From the NCBI GenBank assembly GCA_947631455.1, contig CANRLH010000001.1, positions 1 to 64,000 of the forward strand: a stretch of DNA of 64,000 nucleotides, given 5' to 3'. Under the pieces are notes generated by a model. It was not told the origin of the DNA and did no database searches. It saw only the letters and a list, made by a program, of their open reading frames with translations. Shown one piece after another: positions 41,084 through 49,662 of this stretch (the first letter of the stretch is position 1; the number at the start of each line of letters is the position of its first letter). The stretch is from an uncultured Clostridia bacterium. Its GTDB lineage: Bacteria; Bacillota; Clostridia; Oscillospirales; Ruminococcaceae. A program made the position numbers and the translations under genes.

Positions 41084-43639
41084 ATCAATTATTTTAAAAC
41101 AAAGGCTGCACTGGTTATCACTGCGTTTTTTATAGCAGCGGCTGTGATAAGTGCATTTCCCTTTATACATAATGTAAGTGCATCTGCTGTTTCTTATGAG
41201 GCCGACAGTGATGAGCAGTATATTGTAAGCAGCGAAGTTAGCGACGAGTGGCGTCTTGCAAACGATCCGCAGTACAGGGAGTACTTAAATAAAAAAAGCG
41301 TAATTTCCAAAAGGTCCTATGGGGTCACAACTCCTACGGTTCCGTCAAAGCTAAAGAATGTTAAAAAATATAATGTAGTTGATGTGTCGGAGTTTCAGGC
41401 TTGGCACACCCCCATAGACTGGGCGTCACTAAAGAGTGACGGTATAACCGGAGCGATAATAAGAGTCGGATATCGTGGGTACGGCTCAACAGGGCAGATA
41501 GTAAAGGATCAGTATTTTGATCAGAATGTCAAGGGGGCTTTAAAAGCAGGAATACAGGTGGGAGTGTATTTCTATACTCAGGCTATAAGCACCTCCGAGG
41601 CAAAAGCTGAAGCAAACTTTGTGATCGAAAACATAAAGGCATATGATATTACGCTTCCTGTGTTTTTTGATATAGAGCATGTTGATTACGACGTCGGAAG
41701 GCTTGATGCGGCGAATCTGAGCAAAAGTGCACAGACAGACCTTTGCACAGCTTTTTGTGACAGGATACAGTCAGAGAATTATTTTGCGGGAGTGTATGCA
41801 AGCAAGTATTATTTTTATGACGAGCTCAATTATCAGACTTTACAGTCAAAATATGAGATATGGCTCGCTCATTACTCAACTTCAACCGATTACGCCGGAA
41901 ATTTTGATGTGTGGCAGTATTCAAGCAGCGGTCAGCTTGACGGAATTTACGATTTTGTCGATCTGAATTTGTGGTTCGGTACTTCTCCGGCAAAGGTGTC
42001 CTCAGTAGCTGTCAATCGGATAGGCTCAAGTACTATTTTGTCGTGGTCAAGGCCCAAGGGCGCTCTTGCTTTTGCTGTTAAAAAATATAATTTCTCAACC
42101 GGTAAGTATGAAAATATAGCCAATATAAAAGGCTGTTCATATACTGTACAAAACACAAGCGCTAATGACAAATTCCAGATAGTGCCTTATAAGAGGATGA
42201 ACGGAGAATATTTCTTAGGTGCCGCATATGGAATAACAGGAGACGGTGTGCAGACGGTGATCGTTCCTGAAGTGGATTACATCAGCATTGTCGACACCGC
42301 TTTGAGGGTGGAATTCAAAAAGGCGAATGTAACAGGCTTTTCAATGACTATTGCTGACAACGCCAATTTCACAAACGCAAAAACCGTAAGCGGAGGTTCA
42401 TCTTTAAGATTTGATTATTTAAGGCCCAATACTAAATATTATCTTAAGGCTTATGCCTATATTACATCAGGAGGAAAAACGGTAAAGTCAGATGAGATAA
42501 AATTTACCGCAAAAACTAAGGATCTTGAAAGCCCCACGGTAAATTATGCTGCGTCAAACAGCGTATCAAATGCCATAAGAATAGAGCTTAACAAGGTTCC
42601 ATCTGCTAAGGGATACAGAATATGGCTGTCAGATAATTCATCGTTTTACGGCGCAATTATGTCAGAGGGAGGTTCTTCTCTTAGATTTGATTATTTAAAG
42701 CCTAACACTAATTATTATCTCAGGGCGTACTCCTATATAATCGTCGACGGAGAAAAGTATTTTTCCGATCCAATTACGTTTCGATATACTACGTTTGATT
42801 CAAAAACTTTGCCTCTGGCAACGGTAAATTATTCCAACTCAAACAGTGTTGCAAGAGCACTTAGAATAGAGTTTGATAAGAAGCAGAATGTAAGCGGCGT
42901 AAGAATGTGGATATCTGAAAATAAAAACTTCAGCGGTGAGAAAATGACCGAGGGCGGAACCTCGCTGAGATTTGATTATTTAAAGCCTAATAAAACATAT
43001 TATCTTAAAGCGTATTCTTATAAAACGGTAAATAACAAGAAGTATTTTTCATCGCCTTTGATATTCACTTATAAAACCAAGGCGCTTTCACCTGTGACTG
43101 TTGATTTTAACAGATCAAATAGCGTAAACAATGCGCTTCGTATTGAATTTAACAAGGTGAGTGAAGCAAGTGGTTACAGAATGTGGATATCACAAAATAA
43201 GGATTTCAGCGGAGAGAAAATGACTGAGGGAGGATCATCACTTAGATTCGACTATTTAAAGCCTGATACCACATATTATCTTAAGGCCTATTCATACTGC
43301 ATTGTAGACGGCAAAAAGTATTTTTCTGAGCCGGTTATCTTTACATATGCTACTAAGGCCATTGCTGCACCAACGGTAGATTATGCAAGATCAAACAGTG
43401 TTAAAAATGCATTAAGAATTGAATTTAACAAGGTCAGCGGTGCAAGCGGCTATAGAATGTGGATAGCTGATAACAGTAGTTTTAAAGGAGAATATATGAC
43501 ACAGGGGGGCTCATCTTTAAGATTTGATTATTTAAAGCCCAACACGACTTATTATCTCAAAGCGTATTCTTACGTTATCAAAAACTCAAAAACATATTTC
43601 TCAGCTCCTATGATATTTACCTACAAAACAAAAGCATAA
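41084..43639 (+). CDS. Secreted GH25 lysozyme with five 92-95-residue repeats
   Basis: The protein (about 851 residues) has a signal peptide, a GH25 lysozyme domain (about 95-305; VVDVSEFQAW, catalytic Asp196 and Glu198 in FFDIEH), an FN3-like spacer and five repeats (about 397-851) of the family seen in the 17505 gene. The last repeat matches a 17505 repeat at 39 of 43 core residues. It cleaves peptidoglycan; the repeats probably bind the wall. The start is odd: a GTG at 41144 would cut off the basic n-region (NYFKTKAALVITAFF). The frame is open from 41081, with AAGGAGG at 41069-41075, so ATC at 41084 (eight bases away) or GTT at 41081 would be the start, unless there is a sequence error. 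Confidence 0.85.
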   Translation: MNYFKTKAALVITAFFIAAAVISAFPFIHNVSASAVSYEADSDEQYIVSSEVSDEWRLANDPQYREYLNKKSVISKRSYGVTTPTVPSKLKNVKKYNVVDVSEFQAWHTPIDWASLKSDGITGAIIRVGYRGYGSTGQIVKDQYFDQNVKGALKAGIQVGVYFYTQAISTSEAKAEANFVIENIKAYDITLPVFFDIEHVDYDVGRLDAANLSKSAQTDLCTAFCDRIQSENYFAGVYASKYYFYDELNYQTLQSKYEIWLAHYSTSTDYAGNFDVWQYSSSGQLDGIYDFVDLNLWFGTSPAKVSSVAVNRIGSSTILSWSRPKGALAFAVKKYNFSTGKYENIANIKGCSYTVQNTSANDKFQIVPYKRMNGEYFLGAAYGITGDGVQTVIVPEVDYISIVDTALRVEFKKANVTGFSMTIADNANFTNAKTVSGGSSLRFDYLRPNTKYYLKAYAYITSGGKTVKSDEIKFTAKTKDLESPTVNYAASNSVSNAIRIELNKVPSAKGYRIWLSDNSSFYGAIMSEGGSSLRFDYLKPNTNYYLRAYSYIIVDGEKYFSDPITFRYTTFDSKTLPLATVNYSNSNSVARALRIEFDKKQNVSGVRMWISENKNFSGEKMTEGGTSLRFDYLKPNKTYYLKAYSYKTVNNKKYFSSPLIFTYKTKALSPVTVDFNRSNSVNNALRIEFNKVSEASGYRMWISQNKDFSGEKMTEGGSSLRFDYLKPDTTYYLKAYSYCIVDGKKYFSEPVIFTYATKAIAAPTVDYARSNSVKNALRIEFNKVSGASGYRMWIADNSSFKGEYMTQGGSSLRFDYLKPNTTYYLKAYSYVIKNSKTYFSAPMIFTYKTKA
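42273..43635 (+). repeat. Five tandem coding repeats of 276-285 bases
   Basis: Equivalent codons fall at 42342, 42618, 42903, 43179 and 43455 (spacings 276, 285, 276, 276). The first copy is most divergent and the last two closest to those in the 17505 gene. Confidence 0.85.
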
Positions 43640-43648
43640 CGGAAATAA

Positions 43649-43679
43649 AAAAGCGGGACTCAAATAGTCCCGCTTTTTG
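43649..43679 (+). terminator. Terminator after the GH25/repeat gene
   Basis: AAAGCGGGACT and AGTCCCGCTTT pair around CAAAT and are followed by TT. Confidence 0.88.
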
Positions 43680-43686
43680 CGTTAGC

Positions 43687-43717
43687 AAAACGTACCGCCT
43701 TTACGGTGCGTTTTTAT
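43687..43717. terminator. Terminator of the rubredoxin gene, possibly bidirectional
   Basis: ACGTACCG and CGGTGCGT pair around CCTTTA with one mismatch; T-rich on the right, and TTTTG on the minus strand. Confidence 0.6.
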
Positions 43718-43721
43718 TTTT

Positions 43722-43856
43722 CTATTCGGCTTTTGAAAACTGATCTTTTCCTACGCCGCAAAGTGGGCATACCCAATCTTCTGGAAGATCCTCAAACTTT
43801 ACGCCCTCTGCTTCCTCGTCATAAACGTATCCGCAGATATCACATACATATTTCAT
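43722..43856 (-). CDS. Rubredoxin
   Basis: The 44-residue protein, below usual ORF cut-offs, is a complete rubredoxin: [18 protein letters not shown] holds Cys5 and Cys8, and [17 protein letters not shown] holds Cys30 and Cys33, the four iron ligands. Rubredoxins carry single electrons, often to oxygen- or peroxide-reducing enzymes in anaerobes. AGAGGTG lies about seven bases before the ATG. It is 56 bases downstream of the cellobiose phosphorylase gene on the same strand and may be cotranscribed. Confidence 0.93.
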   Translation of the reverse strand: MKYVCDICGYVYDEEAEGVKFEDLPEDWVCPLCGVGKDQFSKAE

Positions 43857-43912
43857 TTACATTCACCTCTTTTTTATTTGTATTGCTTCGTAAATTATAT
43901 TATTCTCTGAAA

Positions 43913-46324
43913 TCAGCCCATTATCGCAGTTACTTCATTTACACCGCTTTTAAGCTTGCTTGCAGGAATAAAGTTGCCGTCAAGCTTTTCACCGTTTAGT
44001 ATAAGCTCACGTATTCCGCTTTCAACGTGATTTTTGTTTTCAAACTTGATTGAAAGATGAGTTCCTCTGAAGTTCTTTTCAATCTCAAAATGATCCCAAT
44101 CAGAAGGTATTGCAGGATCGACAACAAGACCGTCTGCGTTAGGTCTCATACCTAAGATTCCTTCAACGCAACCTACCATTACCGTAGAGCCGGTTCCGGT
44201 CAGCCAGTGAACGTGAGCGCGTCCTTCAAACGGAGAGCGCGAACTTTCAACAAACTGTCCGTGAACATACGGCTCAAGCACCCGTATCTCTGCTTGGTCA
44301 TTCATAGCCGCCGGCGAGGATTCCATAAAATATTCAAATGCTCTGTTTCCGTGTCCCATAAGGCTCTCAGCTAGGATTATCCAGCCTTGCGACTGAGAGA
44401 AAATACCGCCGTTTTCCTTTGTATCGGGGTTAAAGATGTGCATGATCGCACCGCCGAAGTAATGGTCAACATATGGAGGCTCTAGCAGCTTGACACCGTA
44501 CTTTGTATTGAGGATGCTGTGAACGCTCTCAAGAGCCTTCTCGCTCTGTTCCTTTGTCGCAAATCCGGAAATAACAGCCCAGCTTTGCGGATTGAGCCAC
44601 ATATTAGCTTCGGGGTCTTTCTTAGCGCCGACGACCTCTCCGTCCTCGCGTATTCCGCGGATGAATCTGTCCTCGTCCCAGCAGTTTGCCAGAGAAGCAC
44701 CAAGCTTTCCCTGAACCTCGTCTATGTATTTGACATATTCCGTGTCGTTCCTTTCATCCGCAAGCTCCCTGATTACGCTCATTGCGTAGTAAAGCTGAAA
44801 TGCAACAAAGGTAGATTCGCCTCTCTTGCCCATTCTTAAGCAATCGTTCCAGTCAGCGTGAAGTCCGGCGGGCATATTGTGGTCGCCCAAACGCTCCATA
44901 GAAAAGCGTATAGCGTTTTTGAGGTGGTCGTAAACCGTATCTTCTCCGCCGTTTGCATAAACTATCACCTCATCCAAAAACGCTTTGTTTCCGCTTTCTC
45001 CGATGTACTTGTAAATGGTCGGGAAAAGCCACAGCGCGTCGTCCGCACGATAAGAGGGGTGACCTGTTTCTTTTGCGTAAACGGAGTTTTCATCGTTTTC
45101 ATCCGGACAAGTCTCGTGTCCTGCGTTGTGATTAAATTTAACAAGAGGAAGTCCGCCGCCGTTGTCAACCTGTGCCGAAAGCATAAAGCGTATTTTTTCA
45201 AGAGCGGTTTCCGGCTCAAGATGAATTATGCCCTGAATGTCCTGAACGGTATCTCTGTAGCCGTAGCCGTTTCTCAGCCCGCAGTAAATATACGAAGCAG
45301 CTCTTGACCAGATAAACGTAATAAAGCACTGATAAGCGTTCCATACATTTATCATATTGTTAAATTCCTCACTGGGGGTTTTTACCTGAAAGTTGTTTAA
45401 AATCCCGTGCCAGTAGCTTATAAGCTCATCAAGCTCGCTGTCTACCCTTCCGGGCTGCTCGTATTGTGATAAAATTTCATCTGCAGCGGCGTTGTCTCTC
45501 TGTCCTAGAACATATATAAGCTCCTTGGTTTCACCGGGGGCAAGCTCAAAATCGCTCTGAAGCGCTCCGCATGCGTTCAAATTGTAGTTCAGCGTTCCGT
45601 CACACCTACCCCTTTCAACGGCGATCGGGTTTGAATAGGTTCTGTATGGTCCAATAAAGCTGTCGAGGTCTCCGTTATATGCGCTGACCTTAGCGCCGGC
45701 AAGGCCAAAAAATCTCTCTCTGTGGTTAGATCCGGTTTCGTCCTTACCGCTGTTTTCGTTTATGTGCTGAAGGATCTTGTTGCCCTCAAAGGTCGTGTTT
45801 GTAATAAACAGTGTGTACTGAAGGTTTACCTGATCCTGTTCGTAATTGTTGTCATTTGTAAATTCAATAAATCCGAAGGAGGAAAGCTTTCTTGCCCTAT
45901 CGCCTTCGTTGGTGATCTTGCATCTCCAGACCTCATAGGTTTTGTCCTTTGGGACGTAGTATGTTGTCTGAGATTTTATGCCTTTGTACTGTGCGGTAAT
46001 AGTAGTATAAGCAGTACCGTGGCGGCATTCGCTTTTGTACTGATCAAGCGGTTTGCCGACCGGCTGCCAGGATGCCGACCAGTAATCTGCGGTGTCGTTA
46101 TCTCTTAAGTAAATATATCTTCCTGGAAGAGCCATATTTGAGTTGAAGCGGTATCTGGCGATCCTTCCGTTGGCTCCGCTCTGAACAAAGCTGTATCCGC
46201 CAGCGTTATTAGAGATTATAGCTCCGTAAGCGGGAGAGCCGAGATAGTTCACCCAAGGAGCGGGTGTGTCTGGTTTTGTGATAACGTATTCCTTGTTATC
46301 AAGGTCAAAGTAGCCGTACTTCAT
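43913..46324 (-). CDS. Cellobiose phosphorylase (GH94)
   Basis: The 803-residue protein matches GH94 in length and order: N-terminal beta-sandwich (MKYGYFDLDNKEYVITKPDT), then an (alpha/alpha)6 barrel with GLRNGYGYRDTVQDIQG and the catalytic acid region PAGLHADWNDCLRMG. The start and the sequence pattern are those of cellobiose rather than chitobiose or cyclic-glucan members. It converts cellobiose and phosphate to glucose-1-phosphate and glucose in the cytoplasm, saving one ATP. It fits the neighbouring ABC importer and GH74 enzyme. Confidence 0.93.
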   Translation of the reverse strand: MKYGYFDLDNKEYVITKPDTPAPWVNYLGSPAYGAIISNNAGGYSFVQSGANGRIARYRFNSNMALPGRYIYLRDNDTADYWSASWQPVGKPLDQYKSECRHGTAYTTITAQYKGIKSQTTYYVPKDKTYEVWRCKITNEGDRARKLSSFGFIEFTNDNNYEQDQVNLQYTLFITNTTFEGNKILQHINENSGKDETGSNHRERFFGLAGAKVSAYNGDLDSFIGPYRTYSNPIAVERGRCDGTLNYNLNACGALQSDFELAPGETKELIYVLGQRDNAAADEILSQYEQPGRVDSELDELISYWHGILNNFQVKTPSEEFNNMINVWNAYQCFITFIWSRAASYIYCGLRNGYGYRDTVQDIQGIIHLEPETALEKIRFMLSAQVDNGGGLPLVKFNHNAGHETCPDENDENSVYAKETGHPSYRADDALWLFPTIYKYIGESGNKAFLDEVIVYANGGEDTVYDHLKNAIRFSMERLGDHNMPAGLHADWNDCLRMGKRGESTFVAFQLYYAMSVIRELADERNDTEYVKYIDEVQGKLGASLANCWDEDRFIRGIREDGEVVGAKKDPEANMWLNPQSWAVISGFATKEQSEKALESVHSILNTKYGVKLLEPPYVDHYFGGAIMHIFNPDTKENGGIFSQSQGWIILAESLMGHGNRAFEYFMESSPAAMNDQAEIRVLEPYVHGQFVESSRSPFEGRAHVHWLTGTGSTVMVGCVEGILGMRPNADGLVVDPAIPSDWDHFEIEKNFRGTHLSIKFENKNHVESGIRELILNGEKLDGNFIPASKLKSGVNEVTAIMG

Positions 46325-46397
46325 AACCTATAATTCTCCTCAATATAATTTTTTATTGTCATAAGCTATTTAGCCCGAAAGCTTGAAAGCTTAACTT

Positions 46398-46426
46398 ATT
46401 TTAACATAACTGCCTGTCATTTACAA
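46398..46426 (-). promoter_or_regulatory. Promoter of the cellobiose phosphorylase gene
   Basis: On the minus strand, TTGTAA (46421-46426) and TAAAAT (46398-46403), 17-base spacer. Confidence 0.65.
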
Positions 46427-46524
46427 GGGGGTGAGGTCAAGTTTTTTGAGAAAAAACAATTTCTTTTTCATCGATTGAGTTCAGCTTTTTGTCATAGATT
46501 CGGTGATTATGACTTGTTTTATAA

Positions 46525-46557
46525 AATATAAAAGCTCTGCCTTAAAAAGACAAAGCT
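46525..46557 (-). terminator. Terminator of the sodium:solute symporter gene
   Basis: On the minus strand AGCTTTGTCT pairs with AGGCAGAGCT (two G-T pairs) and is followed by TTTTATATTTTAT. Confidence 0.7.
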
Positions 46558-46600
46558 ATAAATACAAATGTGAAATACGCTGTTACAAATAACTTATAGT

Positions 46601-48103
46601 TTAATCTTTTTGCTTAGCTTCATAGCAGGCAAACGCCTCGTCTACCTTTTGCTTGTTCATTTTAGGCGTGATAAGGCTTACAAGCGGTACAACGATAAGC
46701 GAGAGCAGCATTACGATTGCCCCGCAGTTTATTGCTGAAGCCATGTTTATTCCCCAGAGCGTCCATGTGTTTCCGAGCAGCGTAAAGTAGATCATGTGTG
46801 CAACTACAAGTCCTACACCGAGTATGAAAGAGGTCCATACAGCGGCTTTTGTGATCTTTTTTGAGAATAGTCCGTACAAAAACGGCGCAAGGAATGCTCC
46901 CGCAAGCGCTCCCCATGAGATCGACATAAGGGTAGATATTATCGTTTTCGGATTAGTTATTGTGAATATCGCAATGCCGACTGAAATAAGCAGGAAAACT
47001 GCTATAAATATTCTCATAATTATTACCTGCTTTTTGTCGGTCATTTTCTTTGCGAACGGCTTGATAAGGTCGATGGTGAGTGTTGAAGACGATGTAAGCA
47101 CCAGTGAAGAAAGCGTAGACATCGAGGCGGAAAGCACAAGCACTATAACTATGCCGATAAGAATGTCCGGCATAGTTTCAATAATAGTCGGTACTATGTA
47201 GTCTGTGCCGTTTTTTGCAACCTGCTCGGGCGTTGCAAAGATTCGTCCGAAACCACCAAGGAAGTAGCAACCGCCAGCAACTATAACAGCAAACAAAGTT
47301 GAAATTATCGTTCCTTTTTTAACGGCGCTTTTATCCTTGATAGCGTAAAATTTCTGAACCATCTGCGGAAGTCCCCATGTGCCCAATGATGTGAGTATAA
47401 CTACTCCGATAAGGTTTATCGGGTCGGGTCCGAAAAGGGTATTAAACTCGCCCTGTTCGCCAAGTCCTTTTAGAGCAGTAACAATACCGCCCTTTCCGCT
47501 TACTGCGGTGATAATTACCGCTGTTATTCCGACGATCATAAATATTCCCTGCAAAAAGTCGTTCATGGCCGTTGCACGGTAACCGCCGACTATAACATAA
47601 ACTGCGGTAAACACAGCCATTCCTATGATGCACCACTCATACGGAATGTCAAACGCCATTTTGAAAAGCCTTGACAGTCCGTTGTAAACAGAAGCCGTGT
47701 AAGGAATCAGAAAAACGAATATGATAAGTGCCGAGAATATTTTAAGTCCCTTGGAATCATATCGCTTTTCAAAAAATTCTGGCATGGTTTTTGCGTCAAG
47801 GTGCTTGGTCATTATTCTGGTTCGGTTTCCCAAAATAAGCCAAGGCAGAAGCGAGCCTATTACCGCATTGCCTATTCCTATCCATGTCGCCGCTACTCCG
47901 TAACTCCAGCCGAAGGTTCCCGCATAGCCGACGAAAACTACCGCTGAAAAATAACTTGTTCCGTAAGCAAACGCGGTCATCCAAGGACCTAAGGTCCGCC
48001 CTCCTAAAACAAAGTCGGACACGCTGTTTGAAAGGTGCTTGCAGTAAAATCCTATACCAAGCATTACGGCAAGGTATACGAAAAGTACTATCCACATTGT
48101 CAT
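46601..48103 (-). CDS. Sodium:solute symporter (SSS family)
   Basis: The 500-residue protein has about 13 membrane segments and the SSS core: SDFVLGGRTLGPWMTAFAYG near the start, GGYRATAMNDFLQGI in the middle and LSASMSTLSSLVLTSSSTL late. SSS transporters take up sugars, amino acids, pantothenate or organic acids with sodium; the substrate cannot be told from the sequence. It lies upstream of the cellobiose phosphorylase on the same strand but separated by a terminator and a promoter. Its own promoter is a perfect consensus. Confidence 0.9.
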   Translation of the reverse strand: MTMWIVLFVYLAVMLGIGFYCKHLSNSVSDFVLGGRTLGPWMTAFAYGTSYFSAVVFVGYAGTFGWSYGVAATWIGIGNAVIGSLLPWLILGNRTRIMTKHLDAKTMPEFFEKRYDSKGLKIFSALIIFVFLIPYTASVYNGLSRLFKMAFDIPYEWCIIGMAVFTAVYVIVGGYRATAMNDFLQGIFMIVGITAVIITAVSGKGGIVTALKGLGEQGEFNTLFGPDPINLIGVVILTSLGTWGLPQMVQKFYAIKDKSAVKKGTIISTLFAVIVAGGCYFLGGFGRIFATPEQVAKNGTDYIVPTIIETMPDILIGIVIVLVLSASMSTLSSLVLTSSSTLTIDLIKPFAKKMTDKKQVIIMRIFIAVFLLISVGIAIFTITNPKTIISTLMSISWGALAGAFLAPFLYGLFSKKITKAAVWTSFILGVGLVVAHMIYFTLLGNTWTLWGINMASAINCGAIVMLLSLIVVPLVSLITPKMNKQKVDEAFACYEAKQKD

Positions 48104-48181
48104 AACGATTTCTCTCCCCTAAAATAAATTTCTTTAACGCTTTAAAGCTTTTATGATTTTATTCACTAAAGCGATGATATT

Positions 48182-48210
48182 ATTATACAGACAAACCGCT
48201 CTGTTGTCAA
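48182..48210 (-). promoter_or_regulatory. Consensus promoter of the symporter gene
   Basis: On the minus strand, TTGACA (48205-48210) and TATAAT (48182-48187), 17-base spacer, matching the sigma-A consensus at all twelve positions. Confidence 0.85.
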
Positions 48211-48219
48211 TAGTACTGC

Positions 48220-48248
48220 TTGAAAAAAACAAAAAAAGAGGTTATACT
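48220..48248 (+). promoter_or_regulatory. Promoter of the DNA glycosylase gene
   Basis: TTGAAA at 48220-48225 and TATACT at 48243-48248, 17-base spacer; back to back with the symporter promoter, -35 boxes nine bases apart. Confidence 0.72.
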
Positions 48249-48282
48249 AATAGACATAAAGCAGATTTTTAAGGAGTTTTAA

Positions 48283-49089
48283 ATGAAAAGCTTGAATTAT
48301 GAGGTAAAGGGCAAGGACATTTTGCTTGTCCAGAATGATTTTGACCTTGACCAGACGCTTGACTGTGGGCAGGCATTCAGATGGGAGAAAGTCGGCACAG
48401 ACGCTTACAAAGGTTATGCGCTTAATACTGCGCTTTACATAACATCAGTGGGAAATGAGTTTACCTTTCACGACACCGACGAACAGACATTTCTTTCGCT
48501 GTGGGCAGATTATCTTGATCTTTACACGGATTATGGAGAAATAAAACGACGCTTATCCTGCGACGATACACTTGCAGCGGCGTGCAGTTATGCGCCCGGA
48601 ATAAGGCTTATAAAACAGGATAAATGGGAGGCTTTATGCTCGTTTATCATTTCCCAGAACAACAACATTCCCCGTATAAAGGGCATAATATCAAGACTTG
48701 TTGAGCATTACGGATGTTTTCCTGATTTTCGCACCCTTTCACTTGAAACTGCTGAATCTCTCGGTTTTCTTCGGGCGGGCTTTCGTGCAAAGTATCTTAT
48801 TGACGCAGCAAAAAAGCTTGATACAAAAGCGCTTGACCTTGACGAGATCTGCACTATGCCGATAGGTGAAGCAAGAGAAAAGCTTATGCTGATAAACGGA
48901 GTAGGACCAAAGGTCGCTGAATGTGCTTTGCTATACGGAATGTACCGCACCGAAGCATTTCCTGTTGATGTCTGGATAAAGCGTGTAATGGATAGGTACT
49001 ATCCGAACGGCTTGCCGGAATGTACAAAAGGTATCGAGGGGATAGCACAGCAGTATTTGTTTCACTACATAAGAAATCTTGAAAAGTAA
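48283..49089 (+). CDS. ogg: 8-oxoguanine DNA glycosylase, OGG1 type
   Basis: The 268-residue protein has the AlkA/OGG N-terminal domain (DCGQAFRWEKVG) and an HhH-GPD domain. The hairpin motif LINGVGPKVAEC holds the nucleophile Lys210, and FPVDVWIKRVM holds Asp229; the 19-residue distance equals Lys249-Asp268 of human OGG1. It removes 8-oxoguanine with lyase activity. A terminator follows. Confidence 0.9.
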   Translation: MKSLNYEVKGKDILLVQNDFDLDQTLDCGQAFRWEKVGTDAYKGYALNTALYITSVGNEFTFHDTDEQTFLSLWADYLDLYTDYGEIKRRLSCDDTLAAACSYAPGIRLIKQDKWEALCSFIISQNNNIPRIKGIISRLVEHYGCFPDFRTLSLETAESLGFLRAGFRAKYLIDAAKKLDTKALDLDEICTMPIGEAREKLMLINGVGPKVAECALLYGMYRTEAFPVDVWIKRVMDRYYPNGLPECTKGIEGIAQQYLFHYIRNLEK

Positions 49090-49140
49090 TATTATAAGAT
49101 AGCGAAAAACGGACATAAATATAATTGACATTGTATTTAA

Positions 49141-49182
49141 AAACCCCTGCGGAAAACTTATCTCAGCCGCAGGGGTTTTTTA
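49141..49182 (+). terminator. Terminator after the DNA glycosylase gene
   Basis: AACCCCTGCGG at 49141-49151 and CCGCAGGGGTT at 49166-49176 form a perfect 11-bp stem followed by TTTT. Confidence 0.88.
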
Positions 49183-49208
49183 ATCAGCGAAAATGCCGAC
49201 CATTAAAG

Positions 49209-49556
49209 TCACAATACATTTTCCCATTCTTTTTCCTTAAAGCCGACAAGCACTGTGCTGTCGGTGACGAGGATCGGGCGCTTCACAAGCATTCCGTCCG
49301 TTGCCAGAAGCTTTATCTTTTGAGCGTCGTCCATAGAGTCAAGCTTGTCCTTAAGTCCCATAGAACGGTATAAAAGTCCGCTTGTGTTAAAAAATCGTTT
49401 AATATCAAGACCGCTTTTTTCTATCCATGTCCTGAGCTCGTCCTCTGTGGGATTTTCCTCCTTGATATTTCTGTCCTCGTAGTTTAATGCGTGGCTGTCC
49501 AGAAAAGCCTTTGCCTTTTTACAGGTCGAACACTGAGGATAATTTACAAACAGCAT
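49209..49556 (-). CDS. ArsC/Spx-family thioredoxin-fold protein
   Basis: The 115-residue protein has the ArsC-like fold with the redox motif QCSTCKKA (CxxC) near the N-terminus and LLATDGMLVKRPI near the C-terminus, as in YffB/Spx relatives. It may be a reductase of unknown substrate; the Arg of the RNA polymerase-binding Spx surface was not assessed. I chose the ATG at 49554-49556 because AAGGAG lies eight bases ahead; the in-frame GTG at 49565 touches that site. Confidence 0.85.
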   Translation of the reverse strand: MLFVNYPQCSTCKKAKAFLDSHALNYEDRNIKEENPTEDELRTWIEKSGLDIKRFFNTSGLLYRSMGLKDKLDSMDDAQKIKLLATDGMLVKRPILVTDSTVLVGFKEKEWENVL

Positions 49557-49662
49557 TTTTATCACTCCTTTTATGCCGAAATTATACCACTGTTTTTTTC
49601 TTATGTCAATCAGGTGGACAGGACAAAAATGCTGTGGTATACTTTTAATGAGGTGAGGTAAA

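Noticed and set aside
41144-43639. GTG at 41144 as start of the GH25 protein
   Set aside because: It would remove the basic n-region and half of the hydrophobic core of the signal peptide and has no ribosome-binding site.
45722-46108. Rightward 128-codon frame with hydrophobic stretches
   Set aside because: Antisense to cellobiose phosphorylase, which is unmistakable; no start signal.
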